A DNA stretch of 61,681 nucleotides from Arcobacteraceae bacterium (GCA_028375605.1 JAONGR010000006.1:1-61681), one strand, 5' to 3'. Positions 28,117 through 37,766 are shown, numbered from the stretch's first letter. A program made the numbers and translations. The notes: generated from the letters alone by a model not told the origin.

Positions 28117-30846
28117 ATGGAAAATAACAAAAAAACACTCACAATCATAGATACTTTTGGCTTTTTATTTAGAAGTTATTATGCACTACCACCATTAAAA
28201 TCATCAACTGGTTTTCCTACTGGTATGCTTACAGGATTTATGAATTTCATAAGTGGAATAGGGCGAGATTTTAAAACAGATTATTTAGTTTTTGCTCTTG
28301 ATAGTAAAGGTAAAACTTTTAGAAACGACATCTATGAGCAATATAAAGCTCATCGTCCTGATTCTCCAGATGATTTAAAAGCACAGCTTCCTGTTGCTAT
28401 AGAGTTTATCGAAAAGATGGGTTTTAAAACTGCTTCACAAGTTGGATTTGAAGCAGATGATATCATTGCTTCACTAGCGCACGATGCTGCTAAAAATGGC
28501 TTAACTGTAAGAGTAGTAAGTCATGATAAAGATTTGTACCAATTAATTGGAGAAAATATATTTATGTTTGACCCAATGAAGAAAAAAATTGTAAGTAAAG
28601 AAGATTGTTTTGAAAAATATGGAGTATACCCTGCTCAGTTTACTGACTACCAATCACTTCTTGGTGATAGTGCAGATAATGTTCCAGGTGTAAAAGGTGT
28701 TGGTGCTAAAACAGCTATGTCCTTAATTCAACAGTTTGATAATCTTGATAATATTTACGCAAATATGGAAAACATAGAAAAACCAAGATGGCAAAAACTT
28801 TTAACAGAAGGAAAAGAGTTAGCTTATATTAGTAAACAACTTGTAACTTTAGATACAGATTTTCATGCTTTGGAACAGTTAGGAACTATTGAAACTTTAG
28901 AATTACCAAAAGAAAATCCTATTTTAAAAATAGCAGATACATTAATAGAGTATGGTATGAATAGAATTATTGATAAAGTACATAAAGAGGGATTAAACTA
29001 TAAAACTGCTATTCCTAAAGGATATGATGAATCTAAATTTGTGGAAAAAGAAGTTGAAATATTAAATTGTGAATATATTCTTTTAAATGATACTAAAACT
29101 CTATTTGATACACTTAACTCAATCCCTAAAAATTCTCAAGTAGCTTTTGATACAGAAACAACAGGATTAGATGCAAAAAAAGCAAATATTGTAGGTTTTT
29201 CTTTTTGTTGGGAAAATACAAAAGCATATTATGTACCTATTGGACATTTTTATTTAGGAGTTGAAGAACAAATCACTTTAGAAGATGCAAAACGAGCTAT
29301 TGAGGTATTAAACACACATAAACTTATTTTACAAAATTTTAAATATGACTTAGAAGTTATCAAAAACAATTTTAATTTGGAAATAAAACTATTTGCTGAT
29401 ACTATGATAATGGCATGGCTTTTAGATAGTGATAAACCAGTAGGTATGGATAAATTAGCGATAAGACTATTAAATGGATATACAACAATTGCATTTAAAG
29501 ATGTAGTTAAAAAAGGTGAAGATTTTTCAAATGTAAATCTAATCGATGCTTGTAAATATGCAGCTGAAGATGCATTCATTACTTTTAAACTTTATCGTAA
29601 AATACTTGATTCTTTTACTCAGAACGATGAAGACTATATTATGAAAATAGCAAATCAAGTCGAGTTCCCTTTTATAAATGTATTAAATAATATGGAGAAT
29701 AGAGGAATTAAGATAGATATTTCATTTTTTGAAAACCTTCAAGAAAAAAGTAAAGAACATTTAACTGAACTTACAAAATCTATCTTTGATTTAGCTGGTC
29801 AAGAATTTAATATCAATTCACCAAAACAATTAGGTGAAGTTTTATTTGAAAATTTAAAATTAACCGCATCAAAAAAAACAAAAACAGGATACAGTACTAA
29901 TGAATCTGTTTTGTTAAAAATAAAAGATGAACATGAAGTAGTATCTAAAATATTAGATTATAGAGAGGCTTTTAAACTACATTCTACTTATATTGAACCC
30001 TTAATGGAGTTAGGGAAACAAAATGAAGATAGTAAAATATTTACATCATTTTTACAAACAGGAACTGCTACGGGTAGGCTTAGTAGTAAAAATCCAAATC
30101 TACAAAATATTCCAGTACGATCAAGTGCAGGAAGAGCTATAAGAAAAGGTTTTATAGCAAGTCCGGGATATAAACTTGTGGGTATAGATTATTCTCAAAT
30201 AGAATTACGTCTCCTTGCGCATTATAGTAAAGATCCTGCACTGTTAGAGGCCTTTAGAGAGAATAAAGACATACATCTACAAACAGCAATTAAAATATTT
30301 GGTGAAGAGCAAGCAAAAGAAAAAAGAAATGTTGCAAAATCTATTAATTTTGGTCTTTTATATGGAATGGGAAGTAGAAAACTTGGTGAACAACTAGGTA
30401 TTCCAGCTAAAGAAGCAAAACTTTATATAGATAGTTATTTTGAGAGTTTTTCTACAGTTAAGGATTTCATGAAATCTATACAAGAAAATGCTATGGAAAA
30501 TGGTTATGTAAAAACACTTTCTGGAAGAAAAAGAAGATTTGATTTTGAAAATGCAACAGGAATGATGAAAGCAAACTACGATAGAGAGTCTGTAAATACA
30601 GTTTTTCAAGGAAGTGCATCAGACTTGATTAAACTTGCTATGATTAAAATTGATATGAAATATAAAAATAACGAAGATGTTAAAATGTTATTACAAATTC
30701 ATGATGAATTAATATTTGAAATTAAAGAGGAAGTAATTGATTTAATTAGTGAAAAATTGTCATATATTATGGAAAGTATTTTTGAATTAGAAGTACCATT
30801 AAAAGTGAGTTTATCAATTGGAAATAATTGGGCAGATTTAAAATAA
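28117..30846 (+). CDS. polA: DNA polymerase I
   Basis: 909 residues. The 5'-3' exonuclease domain (1-290) has FEADDIIASLA and GDSADNVPGVKGVGAKTA; the 3'-5' exonuclease (about 315-490) keeps its acidic residues in VAFDTETTGLD, LQNFKYDLEVI and YAAEDAFITF, so proofreading is expected; the polymerase domain has motif A DYSQIELRLLAHYS, motif B RNVAKSINFGLLYG and motif C QIHDELIFE. It fills gaps and removes RNA primers in repair and lagging-strand synthesis. Ribosome binding site AAGGA. It follows carB and the YrdC-like gene in the same direction. Confidence 0.98.
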   Translation: MENNKKTLTIIDTFGFLFRSYYALPPLKSSTGFPTGMLTGFMNFISGIGRDFKTDYLVFALDSKGKTFRNDIYEQYKAHRPDSPDDLKAQLPVAIEFIEKMGFKTASQVGFEADDIIASLAHDAAKNGLTVRVVSHDKDLYQLIGENIFMFDPMKKKIVSKEDCFEKYGVYPAQFTDYQSLLGDSADNVPGVKGVGAKTAMSLIQQFDNLDNIYANMENIEKPRWQKLLTEGKELAYISKQLVTLDTDFHALEQLGTIETLELPKENPILKIADTLIEYGMNRIIDKVHKEGLNYKTAIPKGYDESKFVEKEVEILNCEYILLNDTKTLFDTLNSIPKNSQVAFDTETTGLDAKKANIVGFSFCWENTKAYYVPIGHFYLGVEEQITLEDAKRAIEVLNTHKLILQNFKYDLEVIKNNFNLEIKLFADTMIMAWLLDSDKPVGMDKLAIRLLNGYTTIAFKDVVKKGEDFSNVNLIDACKYAAEDAFITFKLYRKILDSFTQNDEDYIMKIANQVEFPFINVLNNMENRGIKIDISFFENLQEKSKEHLTELTKSIFDLAGQEFNINSPKQLGEVLFENLKLTASKKTKTGYSTNESVLLKIKDEHEVVSKILDYREAFKLHSTYIEPLMELGKQNEDSKIFTSFLQTGTATGRLSSKNPNLQNIPVRSSAGRAIRKGFIASPGYKLVGIDYSQIELRLLAHYSKDPALLEAFRENKDIHLQTAIKIFGEEQAKEKRNVAKSINFGLLYGMGSRKLGEQLGIPAKEAKLYIDSYFESFSTVKDFMKSIQENAMENGYVKTLSGRKRRFDFENATGMMKANYDRESVNTVFQGSASDLIKLAMIKIDMKYKNNEDVKMLLQIHDELIFEIKEEVIDLISEKLSYIMESIFELEVPLKVSLSIGNNWADLK

Positions 30847-30902
30847 TTATTTAAGTTTTGACGTATATTCTTTCGGTAGGATGTTACGACAAATATGTAT
30901 CT

Positions 30903-30931
30903 TTGACATCAATAATAATTTTAGATATAAT
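30903..30931 (+). promoter_or_regulatory. Perfect sigma-70 consensus promoter
   Basis: TTGACA at 30903-30908 and TATAAT at 30926-30931 with a 17-nt spacer, an exact consensus match. It lies 21 nt before the regulator start, giving a leader of about 15 nt. Such a strong -35 is unusual for this lineage. Confidence 0.75.
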
Positions 30932-30952
30932 TGTGAAATATAAAAATAGGAA

Positions 30953-31636
30953 ATGCAAAAAATTATGATTAAAAAAATAAGAAAATTTAGTAATATGACA
31001 GTTTTATGTATTACAAATAATGCAGATTTAATTTTGGATATTCAGAATCAATTTAGTGATGCTAAAAATTTATTATTTTTACAGACTATTGAGTCTCTAG
31101 AAAATGAAGAAAAACCGTATGATATTCTTTTGATAGATTATGAAATTGAAAATTCGTTTGATGTATTAAAAACTATGAAAACAATCAAACCAATGTTACC
31201 AAAAATTGTACTATTAAAAGACAATACAGAAGAAAACTTAGTTAATTGTATTAATTATGAAGCATATTCTATACTCTCATACCCTGTAGAATATAATGAC
31301 TTACGTTTATCTATGGTAATGGCACTCAATCAATCTAAAAGAGTTGATAAAATATGCTTAAGTCATGGATTGTATTATGATGATTATAGAGAGAGATTTT
31401 ATGATGAAAATGGTGCAATAAGTTTCACAAGACTTGAATTTGATTTATTAAAATTATTACTTGATAATAGCAATCAGATTATTGATTATGATGAGATAAA
31501 AGAAAAAGTTTGGAAAGAGAAAAAGATGAGTATTTTTACAATGAGAAATGTTGTAAATAAGATTAGAAATAAAACATACTATGATGTAATTAAAAATAAT
31601 TCATCTTCTGGTTACCAAATAGACACGATAAAATAA
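30953..31636 (+). CDS. OmpR-like regulator with degenerate receiver
   Basis: 227 residues. The C-terminal half is a winged-helix DNA-binding domain (FTRLEFDLLKLLLDNSNQIIDYDEIKEKVW; TMRNVVNKIRNK; SGYQID) like the two other regulators in this window. The receiver half keeps only the Asp in LLIDYEI: the acidic pair is replaced by TNN, the Thr position reads VLLKD and the Lys position reads SYP. It probably does not respond to phosphorylation in the normal way. No histidine kinase is adjacent. Start is ambiguous; ATGs at 30953, 30965 and 30995 are in frame, and AGGAA directly abuts the first. Confidence 0.75.
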   Translation: MQKIMIKKIRKFSNMTVLCITNNADLILDIQNQFSDAKNLLFLQTIESLENEEKPYDILLIDYEIENSFDVLKTMKTIKPMLPKIVLLKDNTEENLVNCINYEAYSILSYPVEYNDLRLSMVMALNQSKRVDKICLSHGLYYDDYRERFYDENGAISFTRLEFDLLKLLLDNSNQIIDYDEIKEKVWKEKKMSIFTMRNVVNKIRNKTYYDVIKNNSSSGYQIDTIK

Positions 31637-31638
31637 AA

Positions 31639-31842
31639 ATGGGCAGTATAATGGAAGAGCAAATAGTATCAAAAGATGAAATAGTAGAGATGTTTTCACT
31701 AGGTGTTTTAGAAGACAACGATAGTGGATGGCTACTGTATGGACAAGAGATTCAGATAATTGCACTTCATGAAACAGACCCTAAGTATATGCAAGATGTA
31801 ACCAATGCTAGTTTTTATAAATTAGTTCCAATAAAAAAGTAA
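31639..31842 (+). CDS. Small hypothetical protein
   Basis: 67 residues (63 if started at the ATG at 31651), acidic, no membrane segment or signal peptide, no recognised domain. Near the middle it reads DNDSGWLLYGQEIQIIALHETD. It starts 2 nt after the preceding regulator and ends 15 nt before the next small gene, so all three probably share a transcript from the strong promoter at 30903. Function unknown. Confidence 0.55.
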   Translation: MGSIMEEQIVSKDEIVEMFSLGVLEDNDSGWLLYGQEIQIIALHETDPKYMQDVTNASFYKLVPIKK

Positions 31843-31857
31843 AAGGAGAACATAAAT

Positions 31858-32124
31858 ATGTCACATTGCCCCTTTTGTAAAAAAAAGATAGCTATGAGTA
31901 AAGCATTTTGTTCAAGAAACTGTAAGGAAAATTATTTCCAACTTATTGCTATTCAGATACCAAAGTTATTCTTAAAACGAATCTATGTATTTTGTAGTAA
32001 AGAAGAGAGAGAAAAAGAGATTGCAAGTTTTGCTGCTCGCCACAAATGGAGACTTGATCTTCTAAAAAATAAAATAGAAGATGAAGCAATTAAGATGGGA
32101 TATATAAAAGACCCCTTAGCCTAA
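31858..32124 (+). CDS. Small zinc-ribbon-like protein
   Basis: 88 residues. The N-terminus CPFCKKKI...FCSRNCKENYF has the CxxC-(n)-CxxxC spacing of a zinc ribbon or knuckle; the rest is a basic helix-rich tail (KEEREKEIASFAARHKWRLDLLKNKIEDEA). A good AAAGGAGAA ribosome binding site precedes it. A nucleic-acid or protein-binding role is plausible, but no named family was recognised. Ends 3 nt from the convergent lgt stop. Confidence 0.65.
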   Translation: MSHCPFCKKKIAMSKAFCSRNCKENYFQLIAIQIPKLFLKRIYVFCSKEEREKEIASFAARHKWRLDLLKNKIEDEAIKMGYIKDPLA

Positions 32125-32127
32125 ATT

Positions 32128-32949
32128 TTATACTCTATATTTTTTATATATAAATATATAAAGTATAGAGCCAAGAACTGCAAATATTCCTGATATTATC
32201 ATTCCCATAGTTAACCAATTTGTCCCAAGTAAAAATCCAAGTTGAACATCTGGTTGTCTAAATACTTCTGCTATAATTCTCATAACTGAATATAACACTA
32301 CGTATAATAATCCCAATTGTCCATCAAATTGTTTTTTAGTTCGAACTAAATATAAAATTACAAATACAACAAAACCTTCAAGAAATGCTTCATATAAGGC
32401 AGAAGGATGACGAAGTACTCCATCTACATAAATACCCCATGATACATCAGTAACTCGACCTACAAGTTCTTGATTTATAAAGTTACCGATGCGTCCGAAA
32501 ATATAACCTAAAGGAACAGCAAGTGCTGCTATATCAGCCATAAACCAAAAACTAATTTTATTTTTTCTACACCAAAAAATAGATGCGATAATAAAACCAG
32601 CCAATGCACCATGATAACTCATACCAGAAATTCCTACAAAAGTACCATCTTGAGCAAAAGGATTAAATATTTGCCAAGGATGAGTAAGGTAATAGCTTGT
32701 ATTTAAATCATAAAAAAGAACATAACCAAGACGAGCTCCCAATATAACACCAATTTCTACCCACCAAATGTAACTATCTAAAACATCTTTTTTTATATCA
32801 AGATTATCTCTTTTAATAATCCAATGAGCTATACTTATTGCACTTAAAAGAGCAATAGCATACATGATTCCATACCAGTGAACACTAATACTAAATAAAT
32901 TAAATGCTACTGGGTCAAAATTACTGTATATATTATTCCAAGTTTCCAT
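32128..32949 (-). CDS. lgt: Prolipoprotein diacylglyceryl transferase
   Basis: 273 residues with about seven membrane segments. The Lgt signature GRIGNFINQELVGR and the YHGALAG block with its essential His are present, as is SALYEAFLEG near the C-terminus. The enzyme transfers diacylglycerol from phosphatidylglycerol to the lipobox Cys of prelipoproteins in the inner membrane, the first step in making lipoproteins such as those at 2665 and 40079. It is last in a minus-strand run with the Fe-S subunit gene 22 nt upstream. Confidence 0.96.
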   Translation of the reverse strand: METWNNIYSNFDPVAFNLFSISVHWYGIMYAIALLSAISIAHWIIKRDNLDIKKDVLDSYIWWVEIGVILGARLGYVLFYDLNTSYYLTHPWQIFNPFAQDGTFVGISGMSYHGALAGFIIASIFWCRKNKISFWFMADIAALAVPLGYIFGRIGNFINQELVGRVTDVSWGIYVDGVLRHPSALYEAFLEGFVVFVILYLVRTKKQFDGQLGLLYVVLYSVMRIIAEVFRQPDVQLGFLLGTNWLTMGMIISGIFAVLGSILYIFIYKKYRV

Positions 32950-32971
32950 ATATTATAAAATCCTTTTACTA

Positions 32972-34267
32972 TTAGTCTAATGCATCTGCAATAAGTTCAA
33001 TTGGATTTTTAAATACAACTTTTGTATCTGTACGTCCTAAACTATCTGTGATTTGCATTCTACATGCACTACACTCTGCACTTACAACATTTGCTTTTGT
33101 TTTGTTAATCATGGCAGCTTTTTTAACACCAACTGCTTTTGCCAAATGATATTTTTCACTTTGCATAGTAACTCCACCAAAACCACAACATTCATTAGAG
33201 TCAGACATCTCATCTATTGTGTAATTTTGTTCAATCAATTTCCGTGGTTCTTTAGAAACACCTTGCATTTTTTTAGCATGACAAGGATCATGATATGTAA
33301 CTATATCTGTCATGTTTTTACCAGTTGATTTTAACAACTCTGCTAGTTCAGTACTATCTTCTAGCCATTTTGTTGCCATTAAAACTTTTGGAGCTAATTT
33401 ATCAGCTCTTGCACGCCAATCAGGTTGATCATGAAAATAATGTGACCAATCTATATTAATCATAGCACTACATGTAGCCTCTGGAATAATAATAGAATCT
33501 ACTTCATCAATAAAAGTTTCAAAATATTCAATATTTGTTTTAGCAAGATAATCAACAGTGTCAAAATCCCCCGTAAAATAAGCAGGTGCACTACAACATA
33601 ATTGTTTTTTAGGAATCATTACATCTATTTCTAGTTTTTCCAATATTTTCAATAAACTTTTACCTATATTTGTATATGCATAGTTACCCATACATCCAAT
33701 AAAAATAGCAACTTTTTGTTTCTTTTCTTCAGTTACTTCAACTTTTGAGTTTTTTATCTGTTCTGGATAAGTATTTAAAAATGATTTTCTATCTGCATAT
33801 GGAAGTGTTCTATCTTTTATCATCTCAATTGGAAATTGAAATCTTGATTTTGCACCTTGATTTTTTGATTCTATTTTTAAACCACATGTTTGAAATACCC
33901 AGCCAAGTTTAGCCATAAAATCCATAATCTTTCTATGTCTTAAAAGATAAAAAAATGCTCTTTTATACCAAGCAATACCATATTTTTTAGCAATTTCAGA
34001 TCGTACTTGCTCTATAATCATATCTGTGGGTAAGTCATTTGGACATGCTTCAACACAGTTTGTACATAAGAAACAACTTTCAAAAATCTCTTTTGCTGTA
34101 TGATCTAATTCTAACTCACCTCTTTTATATGCACCAAGTAAATCAATAAACCCTCTAGGACTCGTAGCTTCATCTTGGTTTACATTAAATATAGTACAAT
34201 TTGTTTTACATTTTCCACACTTTATACAATCATCACTTACTTGTGTATAATCAAATATTTTATTCAT
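32972..34267 (-). CDS. GlpC/GlcF-type (Fe-S) oxidoreductase subunit with CCG domains
   Basis: 431 residues. Two ferredoxin-type 4Fe-4S motifs near the N-terminus (CIKCGKCKTNC and CFLCTNCVEACP), then two cysteine-rich CCG domains (CCSAPAYFTG region with KVAIFIGCMGN; CCGFGGVTM with AECSACRMQI). This layout occurs in subunits of glycerol-3-phosphate, glycolate and lactate dehydrogenases and in HdrD-like proteins, where it passes electrons towards quinones. No flavoprotein partner is adjacent, so the substrate is open. It begins 2 nt after the ABC-F stop and is co-transcribed with lgt. Confidence 0.88.
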   Translation of the reverse strand: MNKIFDYTQVSDDCIKCGKCKTNCTIFNVNQDEATSPRGFIDLLGAYKRGELELDHTAKEIFESCFLCTNCVEACPNDLPTDMIIEQVRSEIAKKYGIAWYKRAFFYLLRHRKIMDFMAKLGWVFQTCGLKIESKNQGAKSRFQFPIEMIKDRTLPYADRKSFLNTYPEQIKNSKVEVTEEKKQKVAIFIGCMGNYAYTNIGKSLLKILEKLEIDVMIPKKQLCCSAPAYFTGDFDTVDYLAKTNIEYFETFIDEVDSIIIPEATCSAMINIDWSHYFHDQPDWRARADKLAPKVLMATKWLEDSTELAELLKSTGKNMTDIVTYHDPCHAKKMQGVSKEPRKLIEQNYTIDEMSDSNECCGFGGVTMQSEKYHLAKAVGVKKAAMINKTKANVVSAECSACRMQITDSLGRTDTKVVFKNPIELIADALD

Positions 34268-34269
34268 AA

Positions 34270-36219
34270 CTAAAAATTCTCCATTAATTCTTCTAATTCT
34301 AAAAATCTTTCAACTTTACTTTCATAAAGTTCATTTGTATTGTTTAACTCTTCACTAACAGCTACTAAACCTTTCTCTTCATAACATTTAGGATTCATAA
34401 TACACACATTTAACTCTTCTATTTTTAACTCTAACTCTTCTATTTCTTTAGGTAAACTTTCAAAATCTCTTTTATCATTAAAAGTTAGTTTAGTTTTTCT
34501 TTTTTCTTTTGGTGTCTCTTTTATTTCTATAGGTTTAGCTACAACACTCGCTTTTTGTTTTTCTGTTTCTTCTACAAACTTTGCATCTTTTTCGTCTTCT
34601 AAGTATTCGCTATACTTTTGATAACTTTCTTCAAGTAAACCATTACCTTTAAAAATATACAATTTTTTTGCAATTTTATCTACAAAATATCTATCATGAC
34701 TTACAAAAACTAAAGCCCCTTGAAAATTCATAAGATATTTTTCTAAAATATTAATAGTAGGGATATCTAAATCATTTGTTGGCTCATCCATGATAAGTAC
34801 ATCAAACTTTTTAGTAAAAAGTAGGGCAAGCGCAATTCTATTTTTTTCTCCACCACTTAAAACTCCAACTTTTTTTTCTAAATATTCTTTAGGAAATAAA
34901 AAGTTTTTTAAATAGCCATAAACATGCATATTTCTACCATCATTGAGTTCAACTCTATCCCCACCACCTGGACAAAATTGATGCATGATAGTTTGATTTT
35001 CATCAAGCATCTCTCTATGTTGGTCAAAATATCCTACTTTAAATTCACCTTTTTTGAAGCTTCCTTTATCTATTTTAAGTCTTTCTAAAAATACTTTTAA
35101 AATAGTAGATTTCCCACTTCCATTTGGACCTACTATAGCAATAGTATCCTTTTGTAAAATACGAGCTGTAAAGTCTTTGATAAGAGGTTTATTACCTAGT
35201 GTTAAATATACATTATCTAGTTCAAAAAGCATTTTCTTTTTATTTTTAGTATCACCATTATTAAAAGACTTTTGTTCTCTTTCAATATCCAATTTCATTT
35301 TATTTATTTTTGCAGGATTTGATTTTACTTGTTCTTTTAAAGCAAAATAATTATCTTTTCTTAAAACATTTCTTTTTCTTCTAGCAGTAACACCATGTTG
35401 CATCCAGTGAGCTTCATCTCTTAATTTACTTACTAAATTTTCATGTTCTTTTTGTAGGTGTAAAAGATTTTGTTCTTTTTGCATCAAATAGTCTTTATAA
35501 CCACCTCTATATTTAGTAAGTGTTCCATCTTCAATTTCTATTATGTTTGTAGCAACATTATCTAAAAAATATCTATCATGAGAGATAAAAAGTAAAGTAA
35601 AGTTTTCTTTTAAAAGGATAGTTTCTAGAAATTCAACCATATATACATCAAGGTGATTTGTAGGCTCATCTAAAAGCAAAATGTCTGGTTTTTTTAAAAT
35701 CAAACCTGCTAACCCAACTCTTCTTTGCTCACCTCCACTTAGGAGAGTTACATCTTTAAATTCATAATCTTTTAAATCAAATTCATGTAGTACTCTTTGA
35801 ATTTTATTATCCAAGTCCCATGCATTGTGATGATCTAGATAAGTCATATAATGTGATTGTTGTTTAATCAACTCTTCATTTTCGTAGTCAGTGGCTAAAA
35901 GCTCTGAAATTCTATCATATTCTCTTTGAGCATGCTTGAGTTCTACTAGCTGTTCCTCAATAGCATCTTTTACTGTTTGACCAGATTTGAATTTTGGTTG
36001 CTGATCGAGCATCTCTATTTTGATAGATTTATCGATAGCTATTTCACCACTATCTACTTCTATATCTTTTGTAATAATTTTCATAAAAGTTGATTTACCT
36101 TGACCATTTTGACCAATAACAGCTACTCTTTGTTTTTCTTGAAGAGTAAAGCTTACATCTTTTAGTATCACTTTTATGTCGTATTGTTTATTTATTTTTT
36201 GTAAATCTATTAATGCCAT
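34270..36219 (-). CDS. ABC-F family ATPase (Uup-like)
   Basis: 649 residues with two ABC domains and no membrane segments. First domain: Walker A GQNGQGKS, signature LLSGGEQRRVGLAGL, Walker B LLLDEPTNHLD. Second: GPNGSGKS, VLSGGEKNRIALALL, LIMDEPTNDLD. The C-terminal 80 residues form a charged coiled coil (KEIEELELKIEELN), as in Uup. ABC-F proteins act on ribosomes; Uup has also been linked to DNA structures. Ribosome binding site AGGAAAT. First gene of the ABC-F / Fe-S / lgt run. Confidence 0.92.
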   Translation of the reverse strand: MALIDLQKINKQYDIKVILKDVSFTLQEKQRVAVIGQNGQGKSTFMKIITKDIEVDSGEIAIDKSIKIEMLDQQPKFKSGQTVKDAIEEQLVELKHAQREYDRISELLATDYENEELIKQQSHYMTYLDHHNAWDLDNKIQRVLHEFDLKDYEFKDVTLLSGGEQRRVGLAGLILKKPDILLLDEPTNHLDVYMVEFLETILLKENFTLLFISHDRYFLDNVATNIIEIEDGTLTKYRGGYKDYLMQKEQNLLHLQKEHENLVSKLRDEAHWMQHGVTARRKRNVLRKDNYFALKEQVKSNPAKINKMKLDIEREQKSFNNGDTKNKKKMLFELDNVYLTLGNKPLIKDFTARILQKDTIAIVGPNGSGKSTILKVFLERLKIDKGSFKKGEFKVGYFDQHREMLDENQTIMHQFCPGGGDRVELNDGRNMHVYGYLKNFLFPKEYLEKKVGVLSGGEKNRIALALLFTKKFDVLIMDEPTNDLDIPTINILEKYLMNFQGALVFVSHDRYFVDKIAKKLYIFKGNGLLEESYQKYSEYLEDEKDAKFVEETEKQKASVVAKPIEIKETPKEKRKTKLTFNDKRDFESLPKEIEELELKIEELNVCIMNPKCYEEKGLVAVSEELNNTNELYESKVERFLELEELMENF

Positions 36220-36442
36220 GTATGTTTACTATTTCCTAATATAAAATATCTGTTCTATTTAATACGCGATTATATCAAAAACTTACTAGATATACACTTT
36301 TGAGATATTTTAAACTATTGAGCTAATTTATTTATAAGGTTGATGTTTATTTACTATAAAAGTTGATTTTACATTTATACAAGAAAGATTAATCTATAAT
36401 TTCAAAATATTTATATATGAAATATTGATAGGAAGTATAGTT

Positions 36443-36955
36443 ATGGATAAAGTTATTAAAGGTAGCATTGAATCACTGGAACAAGTAATTGATTTCATCC
36501 AAGAATTAAATGATGAAACCTATATTCAAATACCTGAACCATTGTTTAATAGCTCAATAGGAGAACATTTACGTCATATTCTTGATTTGTACATGGCATT
36601 AATTATGTCAAGTGACCTTCAAAATATTAACTATGATGTTAGAAGGCGTGGTTTAGCACTTGAGAGAGATAAAAACGAAGGGATTAAAGAGCTCTATATC
36701 GTTTGCGATTGGTTAAAATCACTTGATTTAACGTTATTTAATATGAAAACTAATATTAGTACAGAAGTTTCCGTATCTAACAAAGTTACAGCTAACTTTT
36801 CATCAACAGTTGGTCGTGAAGTTTGCTTTGTTTCAATTCACTTAACACATCATTTAGCCTTAATGGCTGTTATTGCTAAATTCTTAGGACACAGTGTAAG
36901 TCCTGACCTTGGAGTAGCACCAACTACAGCTACTTTTTTACGAAGTCAAAAGTAA
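36443..36955 (+). CDS. DinB-like four-helix protein
   Basis: 170 residues. Helical protein with the DinB/YfiT pattern of spaced His residues: GEHLRHILDLY near residue 38 and HLTHHLALMAVIAKFLGH near residue 135, likely metal ligands. DinB-superfamily members are metal-dependent transferases or of unknown function. The ATG at 36443 was preferred over an in-frame TTG at 36425 because AGGAAG lies 7-8 nt upstream of it. It ends 8 nt before the NRDE gene; both use CGT, GCT and other codons more than neighbours, which hints at acquisition by transfer. Confidence 0.7.
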   Translation: MDKVIKGSIESLEQVIDFIQELNDETYIQIPEPLFNSSIGEHLRHILDLYMALIMSSDLQNINYDVRRRGLALERDKNEGIKELYIVCDWLKSLDLTLFNMKTNISTEVSVSNKVTANFSSTVGREVCFVSIHLTHHLALMAVIAKFLGHSVSPDLGVAPTTATFLRSQK

Positions 36956-36963
36956 GATTAGTC

Positions 36964-37722
36964 ATGTGTACTATAAGTTGGTTGATTAAAGATGATGACT
37001 ATCATGTTTTTTTTAATAGAGATGAGCAACGTAGTCGTGCTAACGCTGCTCCTCCCCGAGTAATGAATATTAAAGATACTCAAACGTTAATTCCAATTGA
37101 TCCTGTGGGTAATGGCAGTTGGATTAGTACCAACGAATTTGGACTAACGTTATGTTTATTAAATTATTATCAAGGTTCTACTCCAAAAAGTGTTTTAACA
37201 AGCCGAGGTTTATTACTTAAAGATCTTTCATCCTTTTTAAGTGTTGAAGATATTGATATACAATTGAAAAATCTAAACCTTCATAAATATGCTTCATTTA
37301 GTTTGTTAGCATTTGGATTAAATGATTGTGGTGGAGTATCAAAACAAGCGTGGCAATGGAATGGAAAAAAATTGACAAATATTTTTTTAACTAGTCCATT
37401 TACCTCCTCTTCAGTAAATTTTGATGAAGTTAGCCAATCGCGTTTATTGCTTGCACAACAATTATTAGAACCCATAAGTGTAGATGCATTAGTTAATTAT
37501 CATAAAAGCCATCAACCCACTAAGGGTTACTTGTCTGTATGTATGCATCGTGAAGATGCTAAAACTGTAAGTTTTAGCCACATTCATGTTGATACTATAC
37601 AATCTATTTTTAAATATAAAAATGCGTCTCCTTGCTCTGAAGTGAAAAGTGATATTATGATGTTGCAAAGAAGAATGAAGAATAAAGTTAGCAACCTAAA
37701 TAACTACACAAAGAATACATAA
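36964..37722 (+). CDS. NRDE (TANGO2-like) family protein
   Basis: 252 residues. N-terminus MCTISWLI and FFNRDEQRSRANAAPPRV are the diagnostic NRDE blocks, followed by GNGSWISTNEFGLTLCLLNYY. The Cys at position 2 is in the place of an Ntn-hydrolase nucleophile, but no activity is established for bacterial members; the eukaryotic TANGO2 relative is linked to haem or lipid handling. It pairs with the DinB-like gene just upstream. No clear ribosome binding site is visible, so it may be translated by coupling to the upstream gene. Confidence 0.85.
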   Translation: MCTISWLIKDDDYHVFFNRDEQRSRANAAPPRVMNIKDTQTLIPIDPVGNGSWISTNEFGLTLCLLNYYQGSTPKSVLTSRGLLLKDLSSFLSVEDIDIQLKNLNLHKYASFSLLAFGLNDCGGVSKQAWQWNGKKLTNIFLTSPFTSSSVNFDEVSQSRLLLAQQLLEPISVDALVNYHKSHQPTKGYLSVCMHREDAKTVSFSHIHVDTIQSIFKYKNASPCSEVKSDIMMLQRRMKNKVSNLNNYTKNT

Positions 37723-37766
37723 AGAAGTGATATTATGTACCACAAAAAGATACAAGGGTTTAATAA

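Noticed and set aside
32128-32175. AT-rich inverted repeat at the 3' end of lgt
   Set aside because: It is imperfect, lies inside coding sequence and has no GC-rich stem, so it is not a convincing terminator.
36220-36442. A small gene or RNA between the ABC-F and DinB genes
   Set aside because: No open frame with a start signal and no stable hairpin seen; treated as a divergent promoter region.
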